Assembly (NCBI RefSeq): GCF_030553305.1
Contig: NZ_JARRAH010000001.1
Location: 868,001 to 932,000, forward strand
Origin: Halomarina ordinaria
Lineage (GTDB): Archaea; Halobacteriota; Halobacteria; Halobacteriales; Haloarculaceae
Direction of reading: 5' to 3'
Length of the DNA: 64,000 nucleotides
The position numbers were made by a program, and so were the translations under genes. Of the stretch, positions 8,318 to 15,940 are shown piece by piece. Numbering within the stretch: the first letter of the stretch is position 1; every line of letters starts with the position of its first letter. The notes below the pieces were generated by a model, which saw only the letters and a list, made by a program, of their open reading frames with translations, did not search any database and was not told where the DNA came from.

Positions 8318-9385
8318 ATGCAGCCGCGTGACCTCTCCGCCTACAGCGTCTACCAGGCCGGGCGGGGGAACGAGGAGGTCGCCCGGGAACTCGGGGTCGA
8401 CCCCGAGGACCTCCTCGTGCTCTCCTCGAACGAGAACCCCCTCGGTCCGAGCCCGAAGGCCGTCGACGCGATTCGCGCCGCCGCGTGCAGCGTCAACACC
8501 TACCCGAAGGCGTCGCACGCCGACCTGACCGAGCGCCTCGCCGAGCGGTGGGCCGTCGACGCCGAACAGGTGTGGCTCGCCCCCGGCGGCGACGGCGCCC
8601 TCGACTACCTCCACCGGGCGCTGCTCTCGCCCGGCGACGGCGTCCTCGTCCCGACGCCCGGGTTCTCCTACTACGCCATGAGCGCGCGCTACCACCACGG
8701 CACCGCCAGCACCTACCCCATCGAGAAGGACGACGACTTCGCACAGCGTCCCGAGCGGGTCCTCTCCGCCTACGACGGCGAGCGCATCGTCTACCTCATC
8801 AGCCCACACAGCCCCGTCGGGAGCGAGGTGTCGACCGACGCCGTGGTCGAAATCGCGGAGGGAACCGACGAGGAGACGCTCGTCGTCGTCGACGAGGCGT
8901 ACGCCGAGTTCGCCGACTCGGCGAGCAAGGTCGCCCTCGTCCGCGAGCGCGACGACGTGGCCGTCCTGCGCACCTTCTCGAAGGCGTACGGCCTCGCCGG
9001 CCTCCGACTGGGCTACCTGCTCGCGCCCTCGGCGTGGGCCGACGCCTACGCCCGGGTGAACACGCCGTTCGCGGCGAACAAACTCGCCTGTCGCGCCGGC
9101 CTCGCCGCCCTCGACGACGAGGGGCACGTCGAGCGCAGCGTCGAGGCGGCGCGCTGGGCGCGCGAGTACATGCACGACCACCTCGACGCCCGGACGTGGG
9201 AGAGCGCGGGCAACTTCGTGCTCGCGGAGGTAGGCGACGCGAGCGCCGTCGCCGACGCCTGCGGGCGCGAGGGCGTCGTCGTCCGCGACTGCACGAGCTT
9301 CGGCCTCCCCGACTGCGTGCGCATCACCTGCGGCACCCGCGAGGGGACGAAACGAGCCGTGAGCGTCGTCAACCACGTCGCATGA
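8318..9385 (+). CDS. hisC: histidinol-phosphate aminotransferase
   Basis: 355 residues, class I/II PLP-dependent aminotransferase converting histidinol phosphate and 2-oxoglutarate to imidazole-acetol phosphate and glutamate (histidine pathway). Visible: LSSNENPLGPSPKA, LVVVDEAYAEF, the PLP-Lys segment TFSKAYGLAGLRLGY, and RITCGTREG near the end. First gene of a tight cluster; the next gene starts inside its last codons (ATGA, 9382). TATA-like CTTAAGGC about 25 nt upstream. Confidence 0.95.
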   Translation: MQPRDLSAYSVYQAGRGNEEVARELGVDPEDLLVLSSNENPLGPSPKAVDAIRAAACSVNTYPKASHADLTERLAERWAVDAEQVWLAPGGDGALDYLHRALLSPGDGVLVPTPGFSYYAMSARYHHGTASTYPIEKDDDFAQRPERVLSAYDGERIVYLISPHSPVGSEVSTDAVVEIAEGTDEETLVVVDEAYAEFADSASKVALVRERDDVAVLRTFSKAYGLAGLRLGYLLAPSAWADAYARVNTPFAANKLACRAGLAALDDEGHVERSVEAARWAREYMHDHLDARTWESAGNFVLAEVGDASAVADACGREGVVVRDCTSFGLPDCVRITCGTREGTKRAVSVVNHVA

Positions 9386-9915
9386 GGGTGGCCGTCACCG
9401 GGACGCCCGGCACGGGCAAGACCACCGCGACCGACCGCCTCGCCGACGCCTGGGACGGCGCGGAGGAACTGCGCGTCGTCCACCTCAACGACGTGATTCG
9501 CGAGGAGGGGTTCCACGACGGCGCGGACCCCGACCGGGGGAGCCTCTACGCCGACCTCGACGCCCTCGCGGGGTGGCTCGACGAACGCGCCGACGCCGAC
9601 GTCGAACTGGTCGACTCGCACCTCGCGCACCACCTCGACGCCGACCGCGTCGTCGTGGTGCGCTGTCGGCCCGACGAACTGAAGCGACGGCTGACCGACC
9701 GCGGCGAGACGCCCGCGAAGGCGAGAGAGAACGCGGAAGCGGAGGCGCTCGACGTCGTCCTCGCCGAAGCGGTCGAGCGCCACGGGTTCGACGCCGTCTA
9801 CGAGGTGGACGCGACCGACCGCTCACCGGACGACGTCGCCGATGCCGTCGCCGCCGTCGTCAGGGGCGAGCGCGAGCCGTCGGCGGGGACGGTCGACTTC
9901 GCGGGGTACCTATGA
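9382..9915 (+). CDS. archaeal adenylate kinase family protein (AK6/Fap7-like)
   Basis: 177 residues. P-loop at the N-terminus (VTGTPGTGKTT), then VHLNDVIREEG, a VDSHLAHHL segment corresponding to the AK6 DTHL-like motif, VVVVRCRPDELKRRL and RGETPAKARENAEAEALD. This is the AK6/Fap7/hCINAP group: a small nucleotide kinase also implicated in small-subunit ribosome maturation. Translationally coupled to hisC (ATGA) and to the next gene (ATGA at 9912). Confidence 0.92.
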   Translation: MRVAVTGTPGTGKTTATDRLADAWDGAEELRVVHLNDVIREEGFHDGADPDRGSLYADLDALAGWLDERADADVELVDSHLAHHLDADRVVVVRCRPDELKRRLTDRGETPAKARENAEAEALDVVLAEAVERHGFDAVYEVDATDRSPDDVADAVAAVVRGEREPSAGTVDFAGYL

Positions 9916-10520
9916 CGCTCGACCAGCTCAGACCCGTCGCGAACCGCGCGCTCGACCCCTTCGTCACCGTCTCCGAACGACTGGGGTTGACGCCCGACGC
10001 GGTGAGCGTCGTCGCGATGGGTCTCGCCGTGGCGGCCGGCGGGGCGTTCGCCCTCGGGGGCGAGACGCCGCTGTTCTACCTCGTCGGCGCCGTCCTCGTC
10101 TTCCTCAACGGGTGGCTCGACCTGCTCGACGGGGCGCTCGCGCGACGCCTCGGCACGGCCTCGCGGGCGGGCGACCTGCTCGACCACGTCCTCGACCGCT
10201 ACGCCGACATCGTGATGCTCGTCGGGCTGACCGCCGGCGTCGGGCGCTGGGCCGTCGGCCTCGCGGCCGTGACGGGCGTCCTGATGACCTCCTACCTCGG
10301 GACGCAGGCGCAGGCGGTGGGCCTCGACCGCGTCTACGGCGGGCTCGTGGGGCGCGCGGACCGCCTCGCGCTCATCGGCCTCGCGGGGACGTTCGCGGCG
10401 TTCGTCACCGGGACGCTCGCGGGGTTCACCGTCGTCGGCTGGCTGCTCGTCTTCTTCGCGGTGGTCGGCCACGTCACCGCCCTCCAGCGGTTCTACTACG
10501 CGCTGCGGGCGCTCCACTGA
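9912..10520 (+). CDS. CDP-alcohol phosphatidyltransferase (archaetidyl-inositol-phosphate synthase-like)
   Basis: 202 residues, integral membrane enzyme. The catalytic CDP-OH-P motif D-x2-D-G-x2-A-R-x8-G-x3-D-x3-D is complete (from DLLDGALARR through DLLDHVLDRYAD, about residues 73-99). Several hydrophobic helices flank it. It transfers a CDP-activated archaeal lipid onto an alcohol such as inositol phosphate or glycerol phosphate; the acceptor is not determined here. Last gene of the coupled hisC cluster. Confidence 0.9.
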   Translation: MTLDQLRPVANRALDPFVTVSERLGLTPDAVSVVAMGLAVAAGGAFALGGETPLFYLVGAVLVFLNGWLDLLDGALARRLGTASRAGDLLDHVLDRYADIVMLVGLTAGVGRWAVGLAAVTGVLMTSYLGTQAQAVGLDRVYGGLVGRADRLALIGLAGTFAAFVTGTLAGFTVVGWLLVFFAVVGHVTALQRFYYALRALH

Positions 10521-10576
10521 CGTCCGGACTGGTCCGTCAGCGCACCATTTATACGCCGGCGTGGCAAAGCCCCTGC

Positions 10577-11104
10577 ATGGCACAGTGTGAGATGTGCGGA
10601 GCGGAGACTTCGTCGCCGAAGACGGTGAAGATCGAGGGGGCGGAGATAGACGTCTGCTCGGACTGTGCGGAGTTCGGCACCGAGGTCCGGACCCAGCAGT
10701 CCTCGAGTTCGTCGACGAAGTACTCGACCGGGTCCTCGGGGTCGAGCGGTTCGTCCTCTTCCGGCGGCTCCTCCGCCGGCGGCTCCGGCGGCACGCGCCG
10801 CCGTCGCGACATGTTCGACGAGATGGACGAGGTCGTCCAGGACTACGACGCGCGCATCCGGACCGCCCGCGAGGCGGCCGGCCTCACCCAGGAGGAACTC
10901 GCCAAGGAACTGAACGAGAAGGCGAGCCTCGTCCGCAAACTCGAACGCGGCGACATCCTCCCGAGCGACGACGTCCAGGCGAAGCTCGAACGGAAACTCG
11001 ACATCACGCTCACCGAGGGCGGGAGCCTCGACGACACGGAGTGGGAGGGCGGTTCCTCGACGGGGTCGTACACGCTCGGCGACGTCGTCAAGCGCAAGGA
11101 CTGA
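10577..11104 (+). CDS. archaeal multiprotein bridging factor aMBF1
   Basis: 175 residues. N-terminal zinc ribbon with two CxxC pairs (CEMCGAE; CSDCAEF), a ~45-residue Ser/Gly-rich low-complexity linker (about 45-75), then a Cro/cI-type HTH (ARIRTAREAAGLTQEELAKEL, KASLVRKLERGD). This is the aMBF1/TFIIB-bridging family found in nearly all archaea; it associates with translating ribosomes and the transcription machinery. ATG at 10577 has a TATA-like TTTATACG about 30 nt upstream. Confidence 0.94.
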   Translation: MAQCEMCGAETSSPKTVKIEGAEIDVCSDCAEFGTEVRTQQSSSSSTKYSTGSSGSSGSSSSGGSSAGGSGGTRRRRDMFDEMDEVVQDYDARIRTAREAAGLTQEELAKELNEKASLVRKLERGDILPSDDVQAKLERKLDITLTEGGSLDDTEWEGGSSTGSYTLGDVVKRKD

Positions 11105-11149
11105 GCGCGGAAGGAGTACGCTTTTCTCGTCTCCCCCTGCCTGTGAACC

Positions 11150-11794
11150 ATGTTCGTTCTCGTCAACCTGAAGGCGTACCCCTGTGACCCGGTCGCGGTG
11201 GCGGAGGCGGCGGCGACCGTCGCCGACGACACCGGGACGCGCGTCGCCGTCGCCCCGCAGGCCGCCCACCTCTCTGCCGTCGCGGCGACGGGCGTCGAGA
11301 CGTGGGCCCAGCACGTCAGCGGCGTCGACCACGGGAGCCACACCGGGAGCACGCTCGCGAGCGCCGTCGCCGACGCCGGCGCGGTCGGTACTCTGCTCAA
11401 CCACTCCGAGCGCCGCCTGCGACTCGCGGCTATCGACGCCGGCCTGCGCGCCGCCGAGGACGCGGGCCTCGAGACGGTGGTCTGCGCGAACAACCCCCCA
11501 CAGGTGGGCGCCGTCACCGCGCTCGGTCCGGACATGGTCGCCGTCGAACCCCCCGAACTCATCGGGACCGGGACGCCGGTGAGTCAGGCCGACCCCGACG
11601 TCGTCGAGGAGGCCGTCGCCGCCGCCGGGCGAGTCGACGACGACGTGCCCGTCCTCTGCGGCGCGGGTATCTCGACGGGCGACGACCTCGCTGCCGCCCG
11701 TGACCTGGGAAGCGAGGGCGTCCTCCTCGCCAGCGGCGTGGCGAAGGCCGACGACCCCGAGGCCGCCCTCCGCGACCTCGTCTCCGGCATCTGA
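11150..11794 (+). CDS. tpiA: triosephosphate isomerase (archaeal type)
   Basis: 214 residues, shorter than the ~250 of bacterial enzymes, as usual for archaea. Catalytic residues are visible: Lys in LVNLKAYPC (residue 9), His in LLNHSERR (about 83), Glu in [11 protein letters not shown] (about 133). Phosphate-binding [10 protein letters not shown] and EGVLLASGV follow. Interconverts dihydroxyacetone phosphate and glyceraldehyde 3-phosphate. Confidence 0.96.
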   Translation: MFVLVNLKAYPCDPVAVAEAAATVADDTGTRVAVAPQAAHLSAVAATGVETWAQHVSGVDHGSHTGSTLASAVADAGAVGTLLNHSERRLRLAAIDAGLRAAEDAGLETVVCANNPPQVGAVTALGPDMVAVEPPELIGTGTPVSQADPDVVEEAVAAAGRVDDDVPVLCGAGISTGDDLAAARDLGSEGVLLASGVAKADDPEAALRDLVSGI

Positions 11795-11843
11795 CGCCGC
11801 CGTACGCAGCCTTTTGGCCCGTCGGCCCGACTGGTGGGATGCT

Positions 11844-13148
11844 ATGGCACAACGCGAGGTACAACAGGAGCTCTCGGTCGACCAGTTCACGCTCGGGCTC
11901 GTCGGACCCGACCAGGAGTGGGCGGGGACGGTCGCCGACGGGGGGACGGTCCGGACCCACACGCCGCCGGGGTGCTGGGGGCCGATGATAACGCCCTCGT
12001 TCCGCGGCGGCCACGAGGTGACGCGACCCATCGCCGTCGAGGGCGCGGAGGTGGGCGACGCCATCGCCGTCCACATCGAGGACGTGGAGGTGACGAGCGT
12101 CGCCACCAGTACGGGCAGCATGGCGGAACGCGAGGGGGCGTTCAGCGACGACCCGTTCGTCGACCACCGCTGTCCGGAGTGCGGCGCCGAGTGGCCCGAC
12201 AGCGTCGTCGAGGGGACCGGCGAGGACGCCATCAGGTGCGCCGAGTGCGGCGCGAACGCCTCCTCGTTCGGCTTCGAGTACGGCTACACCGTCGTCTTCG
12301 ACGAGGACCGAACCATCGGCATCACGGTGGGTGAAGAGGGCGCCGAGATGCTCGCGGAGAACGCCCACGAACTGATGGCGCTCCCCGAGCACTCCCGCCA
12401 GCACCCCATCCTCCTCTACAAGCCGAGCGAGATGCCCGGCGCGCTCGGGCACCTCCGCCCGTTCGTCGGCAACATCGGGACGACGCCGCCGGTCGAACTG
12501 CCGGACTCGCACAACGCGGGCGACTTCGGGCAGTTCCTCGTCGGCGCCGACCACGACTGGGGGCTGGCCGACGAGGCCGAACTCGCCGAGCGCACCGACG
12601 GTCACATGGACTCGAACGAGGTGCGCGCCGGCGCCGTCCTCGTCTGCCCGGTGAAGGTAGACGGCGGCGGCCTCTACGTCGGCGACCTCCACGCGAACCA
12701 GGGCGACGGCGAACTCTCCCTGCACACGACGGACGTCGCCGGCAAGACGGAGCTGACGGTGGAGGTCATCAAGGACCTCGACATCGACGGCCCGCTCCTC
12801 CTGCCGAACGTCGAGGACCTCCCGCACATCGCGAAACCCATCTCCAGCGAGGAACGCGAGACGGGCGAGGCGCTGGCCGAGGAGTACGGCGTCGACCTCG
12901 ACGACCTCGGCCCCATCCAGGTCGTCGGCAGCGGTGCGACTATCAACGACGCGACGGACAACGCCTTCGAGCGCGCGAGCGACCTCCTCGACATGAGCGT
13001 CGGCGAGGTCAGGGGACGCTGTACGTTCACCGGCGGCGTGGAGATCGCCCGCCTGCCGGGCGTCGTCCAGCTCACGCTGCTCGCGCCCATGGACGTCCTC
13101 GAGGAACGCGGGCTCGCCGACCTCGTCAGGGCACAGTACGACCTCTGA
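11844..13148 (+). CDS. acetamidase/formamidase family protein with a zinc-ribbon insert
   Basis: 434 residues. Family landmarks: GVLGPMITP-like glycine/proline turns, GDAIAVHIEDVEV, LYVGDLHANQGDGELS and GATINDATDNAFERA. An unusual insertion about residues 105-145 has two CxxC pairs (HRCPECGAEW; IRCAECGAN), a typical zinc ribbon absent from formamidase FmdA. A second family member lies at 25849-27105 and lacks it. Presumably hydrolyses an amide; substrate unknown. The 3' end overlaps the convergent SAMP-like gene by 23 nt. Confidence 0.88.
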   Translation: MAQREVQQELSVDQFTLGLVGPDQEWAGTVADGGTVRTHTPPGCWGPMITPSFRGGHEVTRPIAVEGAEVGDAIAVHIEDVEVTSVATSTGSMAEREGAFSDDPFVDHRCPECGAEWPDSVVEGTGEDAIRCAECGANASSFGFEYGYTVVFDEDRTIGITVGEEGAEMLAENAHELMALPEHSRQHPILLYKPSEMPGALGHLRPFVGNIGTTPPVELPDSHNAGDFGQFLVGADHDWGLADEAELAERTDGHMDSNEVRAGAVLVCPVKVDGGGLYVGDLHANQGDGELSLHTTDVAGKTELTVEVIKDLDIDGPLLLPNVEDLPHIAKPISSEERETGEALAEEYGVDLDDLGPIQVVGSGATINDATDNAFERASDLLDMSVGEVRGRCTFTGGVEIARLPGVVQLTLLAPMDVLEERGLADLVRAQYDL

Positions 13149-13410
13149 GCGACCCGCCGCGCATGGCCGGGTAGACCGTCAGCGCGTCCGTCTCGGCGAC
13201 GGCGTCGTCGGGGGTGACGCGCTCGCCGTCGCGGGTCACCCGGACGCTCGGGCGAAGCGCCCCGCCCTCGTCGAACAACTGGTCGCGGGCACGGGGGTAG
13301 CGCTCGACGAACGCGTCGAGGACGTCGCCGACCGTCCCGCCGGCCACCGCCACCTCGACCGTCTTCTCGCCGGTCACGCCGCGCAGGGGACCGAACAGCG
13401 TCAGTTCCAT
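13126..13410 (-). CDS. MoaD/ubiquitin-like small protein (SAMP-like) with residues after the di-Gly
   Basis: 94 residues, beta-grasp fold: MELTLFGPLRGVTGEKTVEV start, GGTVGDVLDAFVERYP, then VYPAMRGG. SAMPs are activated by E1-like UbaA at a C-terminal Gly-Gly and serve protein conjugation, molybdopterin or tRNA thiolation. Here the di-Gly is followed by ten more residues (SLRGRTVP region), so it is not C-terminal. The extension is encoded across the overlap with the acetamidase gene. It may need trimming, or it may no longer conjugate. Confidence 0.85.
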   Translation of the reverse strand: MELTLFGPLRGVTGEKTVEVAVAGGTVGDVLDAFVERYPRARDQLFDEGGALRPSVRVTRDGERVTPDDAVAETDALTVYPAMRGGSLRGRTVP

Positions 13411-13446
13411 GCTCGTGAGTCGCCCGGTCGGGACAAAAAGCCGTAC

Positions 13447-15105
13447 TCACTCCGCTTCGACCGGCCACGGTCCCCCGACGAGGTAGCGCTCGACGCGCTC
13501 GACGACGTCGGTCACCTCCTCGTCCGGGAGTCGACCGTCGTACTCGTCGGCCACGCGCTCGTCGAGCGCGTAGGCGTAGCGCCCGCGCCCCTCGTGGACG
13601 ACGAACCCCTCGCGCCGGAGTTCGCTGTTGCGGCTGTAGGCGATGGTGCGGTCGGCCGACCCGCCCGCGGCGACGTGGACGTCGATGGGCGAGGCCGGGC
13701 CGCGCTCGCGGTAGCGCGCGAGCATCGACCGGGTGGTCGGGTCCATCGCCTCGAGGCACTCGCGGAGACGCTCGACGACGGGCCGTTCGGCGGCCGGCGG
13801 TGACGCGGAGGGTGGCGACGCCCCGTCGGGGTCGTCCGCACCGTCGACCCCGTCCCGACCGTCGCTCGACGGGTCACTCGTCTCGGCCGTCCCGTCCCCG
13901 TTCGCGCCGTTCGAGAGCGTGGGCCACGCCGGGAGGTCGAGCGCGTCGAGACCGGTCGGGTCGTCGTCCCCTCCCGACGCCTCGGGGTACTCCAGCCCGG
14001 GGGTCTCCGCGAGGGTCGCCTGGTCGGACTCGGGGCGCGCCGCGGCCATCCGGGAGTGGCCGGGGTGGTCGAACAGCGCGGCGGCGAACTGGTCGGCCAT
14101 CCGCGAGAGGTCCCGCGCGTCGGCGAGGTCGCGTTCGAGCATCCGGATGCGCTCCTCGCGCTGGCGGAGTTCCTCCTCCAACTCCTCGATACGGTCCTCG
14201 CGCTGGCTGCGCTCGTCGCTGATGCTCTCCAGTTCGCCGACGAGGTCCGCGCTCACGGACTTGAGGTCGGGGCGTTCGAAGTCGTCGAGGCCGGGGGTCG
14301 CGCCGGCGTCGAAGGTGCGCTTGCGCTGGAACTGGACGCGACGGGTCTCCTCCGACCAGTCGGTCACCAGGAAGGCCTCGCCGTCGCCGAGGTCCTCGAC
14401 GGCCTCCGAGTACTCGCTGCCGAGGACGCGCTTGACGACCTTCGTGTCGTTGCGCCAGGTGAGACGGTGCCAGACGAGCCAGTCGCACTGCGTGATGAAG
14501 TCCTTCTTCACGTCGGCGGGGCGCTGGCTGATGCCCGTGATGCCGAGACCGTGTTTGCGCCCGCGCTTGCCGATCTTGATGAGCATGCGGCCGCACTCGT
14601 CGAGGCCGCCGCCCTCCGGTATCCACTCGTGGACCTCCTCGACGACGAGCAGGAAGGGCTTCTTCAGTTTCTTCTCCTTCGCGAAGAGCTGTTTCGCCAC
14701 CTCGGTGAGGAGGTCGGCGGCCTCCCGCTCGTCGAGGAACGACGAGACGTCGAGGATGATGGGGATGTTGTTGGTGAGCGCGAGGTCGGCTATCTTCTCG
14801 GCGTGTTCGGGGCCGACGCGGATGTCGCACTCCTCGTCGTCGCCGACGTGGAGTATCTCGTACTTCTCCTTCAGGCCGTAGTACTCGCCGTCGATGTCGA
14901 CGATGAGCAGGGAGAACTGCCGGTCGAGGAGTTTCTCGATGACGACGCTCGCGGTGTTCGACTTGCCCGACCCCGACTTCCCGGTGACGAAGCCACGGCC
15001 GGTGAGCAACTCGACGGCCGGCATCTCGACGGTGGCGCCGACGTCCCCGGCGCTCCCCGGGCCGTCGCTCACTTCAGCGACGGTGATTGTCTCGGTCTCG
15101 CTCAT
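13447..15105 (-). CDS. HerA/DUF87-type AAA ATPase with C-terminal coiled coil
   Basis: 552 residues. Walker A (VTGKSGSGKSNTA, about residues 40-52), Walker B (FLLVVEEVHEW, about 150), and the FtsK/HerA-like IGKRGRKHGLGITGISQRP segment. This is followed by a ~50-residue coiled coil (ERSQREDRIEELEEEL onward, about 295-345), an acidic low-complexity linker, and a C-terminal winged-helix-like domain (about 450-540). HerA-class ATPases pump DNA, usually with NurA nuclease; no nurA is adjacent. Likely a cytoplasmic DNA-processing ATPase. Confidence 0.88.
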   Translation of the reverse strand: MSETETITVAEVSDGPGSAGDVGATVEMPAVELLTGRGFVTGKSGSGKSNTASVVIEKLLDRQFSLLIVDIDGEYYGLKEKYEILHVGDDEECDIRVGPEHAEKIADLALTNNIPIILDVSSFLDEREAADLLTEVAKQLFAKEKKLKKPFLLVVEEVHEWIPEGGGLDECGRMLIKIGKRGRKHGLGITGISQRPADVKKDFITQCDWLVWHRLTWRNDTKVVKRVLGSEYSEAVEDLGDGEAFLVTDWSEETRRVQFQRKRTFDAGATPGLDDFERPDLKSVSADLVGELESISDERSQREDRIEELEEELRQREERIRMLERDLADARDLSRMADQFAAALFDHPGHSRMAAARPESDQATLAETPGLEYPEASGGDDDPTGLDALDLPAWPTLSNGANGDGTAETSDPSSDGRDGVDGADDPDGASPPSASPPAAERPVVERLRECLEAMDPTTRSMLARYRERGPASPIDVHVAAGGSADRTIAYSRNSELRREGFVVHEGRGRYAYALDERVADEYDGRLPDEEVTDVVERVERYLVGGPWPVEAE

Positions 15106-15181
15106 GTATCGAGGTACGCGCGCGCCGGTATAACCCTCCGTCAGACGCGCGGCAGACGCGCGGTCGGTCGCGTCCGCGCGC

Positions 15182-15367
15182 TCAGTCCACGTTCCAGACG
15201 TTCTCCGCGTCGCAGGCGGGACAGCGCAGCGTCCCCTTCTCGACGGACTTCACGTCGTGTCGGGGGAATATCGTGCCGCAGGTGAAACACTCCATCAGTG
15301 CGATTCGGTCCGGGTCGGGGGCGATGCCGTCGCGGGGGAGTTCGAGGTCGTCCTCGTCGTCGTTCAC
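15182..15367 (-). CDS. small zinc-ribbon protein (paralogue of 15599-15787)
   Basis: 61 residues with GTG start at 15367 (VNDDEDDLELPRDGIAP). Two CxxC pairs (CFTCGTIF; CPACDAEN) separated by FPRHDVKSVEKGTLR form a rubredoxin/zinc-ribbon knuckle. The gene at 15599 has the same architecture (LRLPRDSVDP, CLACEATFPRREV, CPECDSADL). The open frame upstream of the GTG is Arg/Ala-rich and unlikely to be translated. Function unknown. Confidence 0.8.
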   Translation of the reverse strand: MNDDEDDLELPRDGIAPDPDRIALMECFTCGTIFPRHDVKSVEKGTLRCPACDAENVWNVD

Positions 15368-15598
15368 GGTCCTACTAGCGGTCTGCGCCCGATGAGCGCA
15401 CCGGCTAGCACGGTCGTCTCGCCGGGCAGCGACCGCCCGAGGCTTCGCGACCCTCCCGAGTGCGGACGCCGGTCGCGGGGCGCGAGCGACGGTGAGGCAG
15501 TGGGTCGTGCCCGGCGTTCGTTCTGGCCCCACGCCGCGTGCTACCGGCCGCGTCGACGGGGCTACTTAAGTCGAGCGTCTAGTCCCGTTCCCGCCGGG

Positions 15599-15787
15599 TC
15601 ACCCCGTCGACACCCGTTCGAGGTCCGCCGAGTCGCACTCGGGACACCGGAGGCGACCCTTCTCCTCGGAGACCACCTCGCGGCGCGGGAACGTCGCCTC
15701 GCAGGCGAGACAGGTCAGTCGCGCCTTCGTCTCCACCGCCGGGTCGACGCTGTCTCGCGGGAGTCGCAGGTCGTCGTCTCGTGTCAT
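15599..15787 (-). CDS. small zinc-ribbon protein (paralogue of 15182-15367)
   Basis: 62 residues from the ATG at 15787 (MTRDDDLRLPRDSVDP). Two CxxC knuckles, CLACEATF and CPECDSAD, with the shared FPRREVVSEEKGRLR between them. Closely similar to the gene 230 nt downstream, so a tandem duplication is likely. The gap between them (15368-15598) shows no gene. Possibly a nucleic-acid- or protein-binding adaptor; unknown. Confidence 0.82.
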   Translation of the reverse strand: MTRDDDLRLPRDSVDPAVETKARLTCLACEATFPRREVVSEEKGRLRCPECDSADLERVSTG

Positions 15788-15940
15788 ACGTTCGCATAGT
15801 CGGGTGGGACGTATAGCTCCCTCGCCCGCCGACATCCGGGGGTCAGCGCGGGCGTAACCGACGCGCCGCACGCCCACGACGTATCAGTCCGCGTACGTAC
15901 GTCATGATTGATTACGGTTCGAGCGAAGCAGACACACGTC

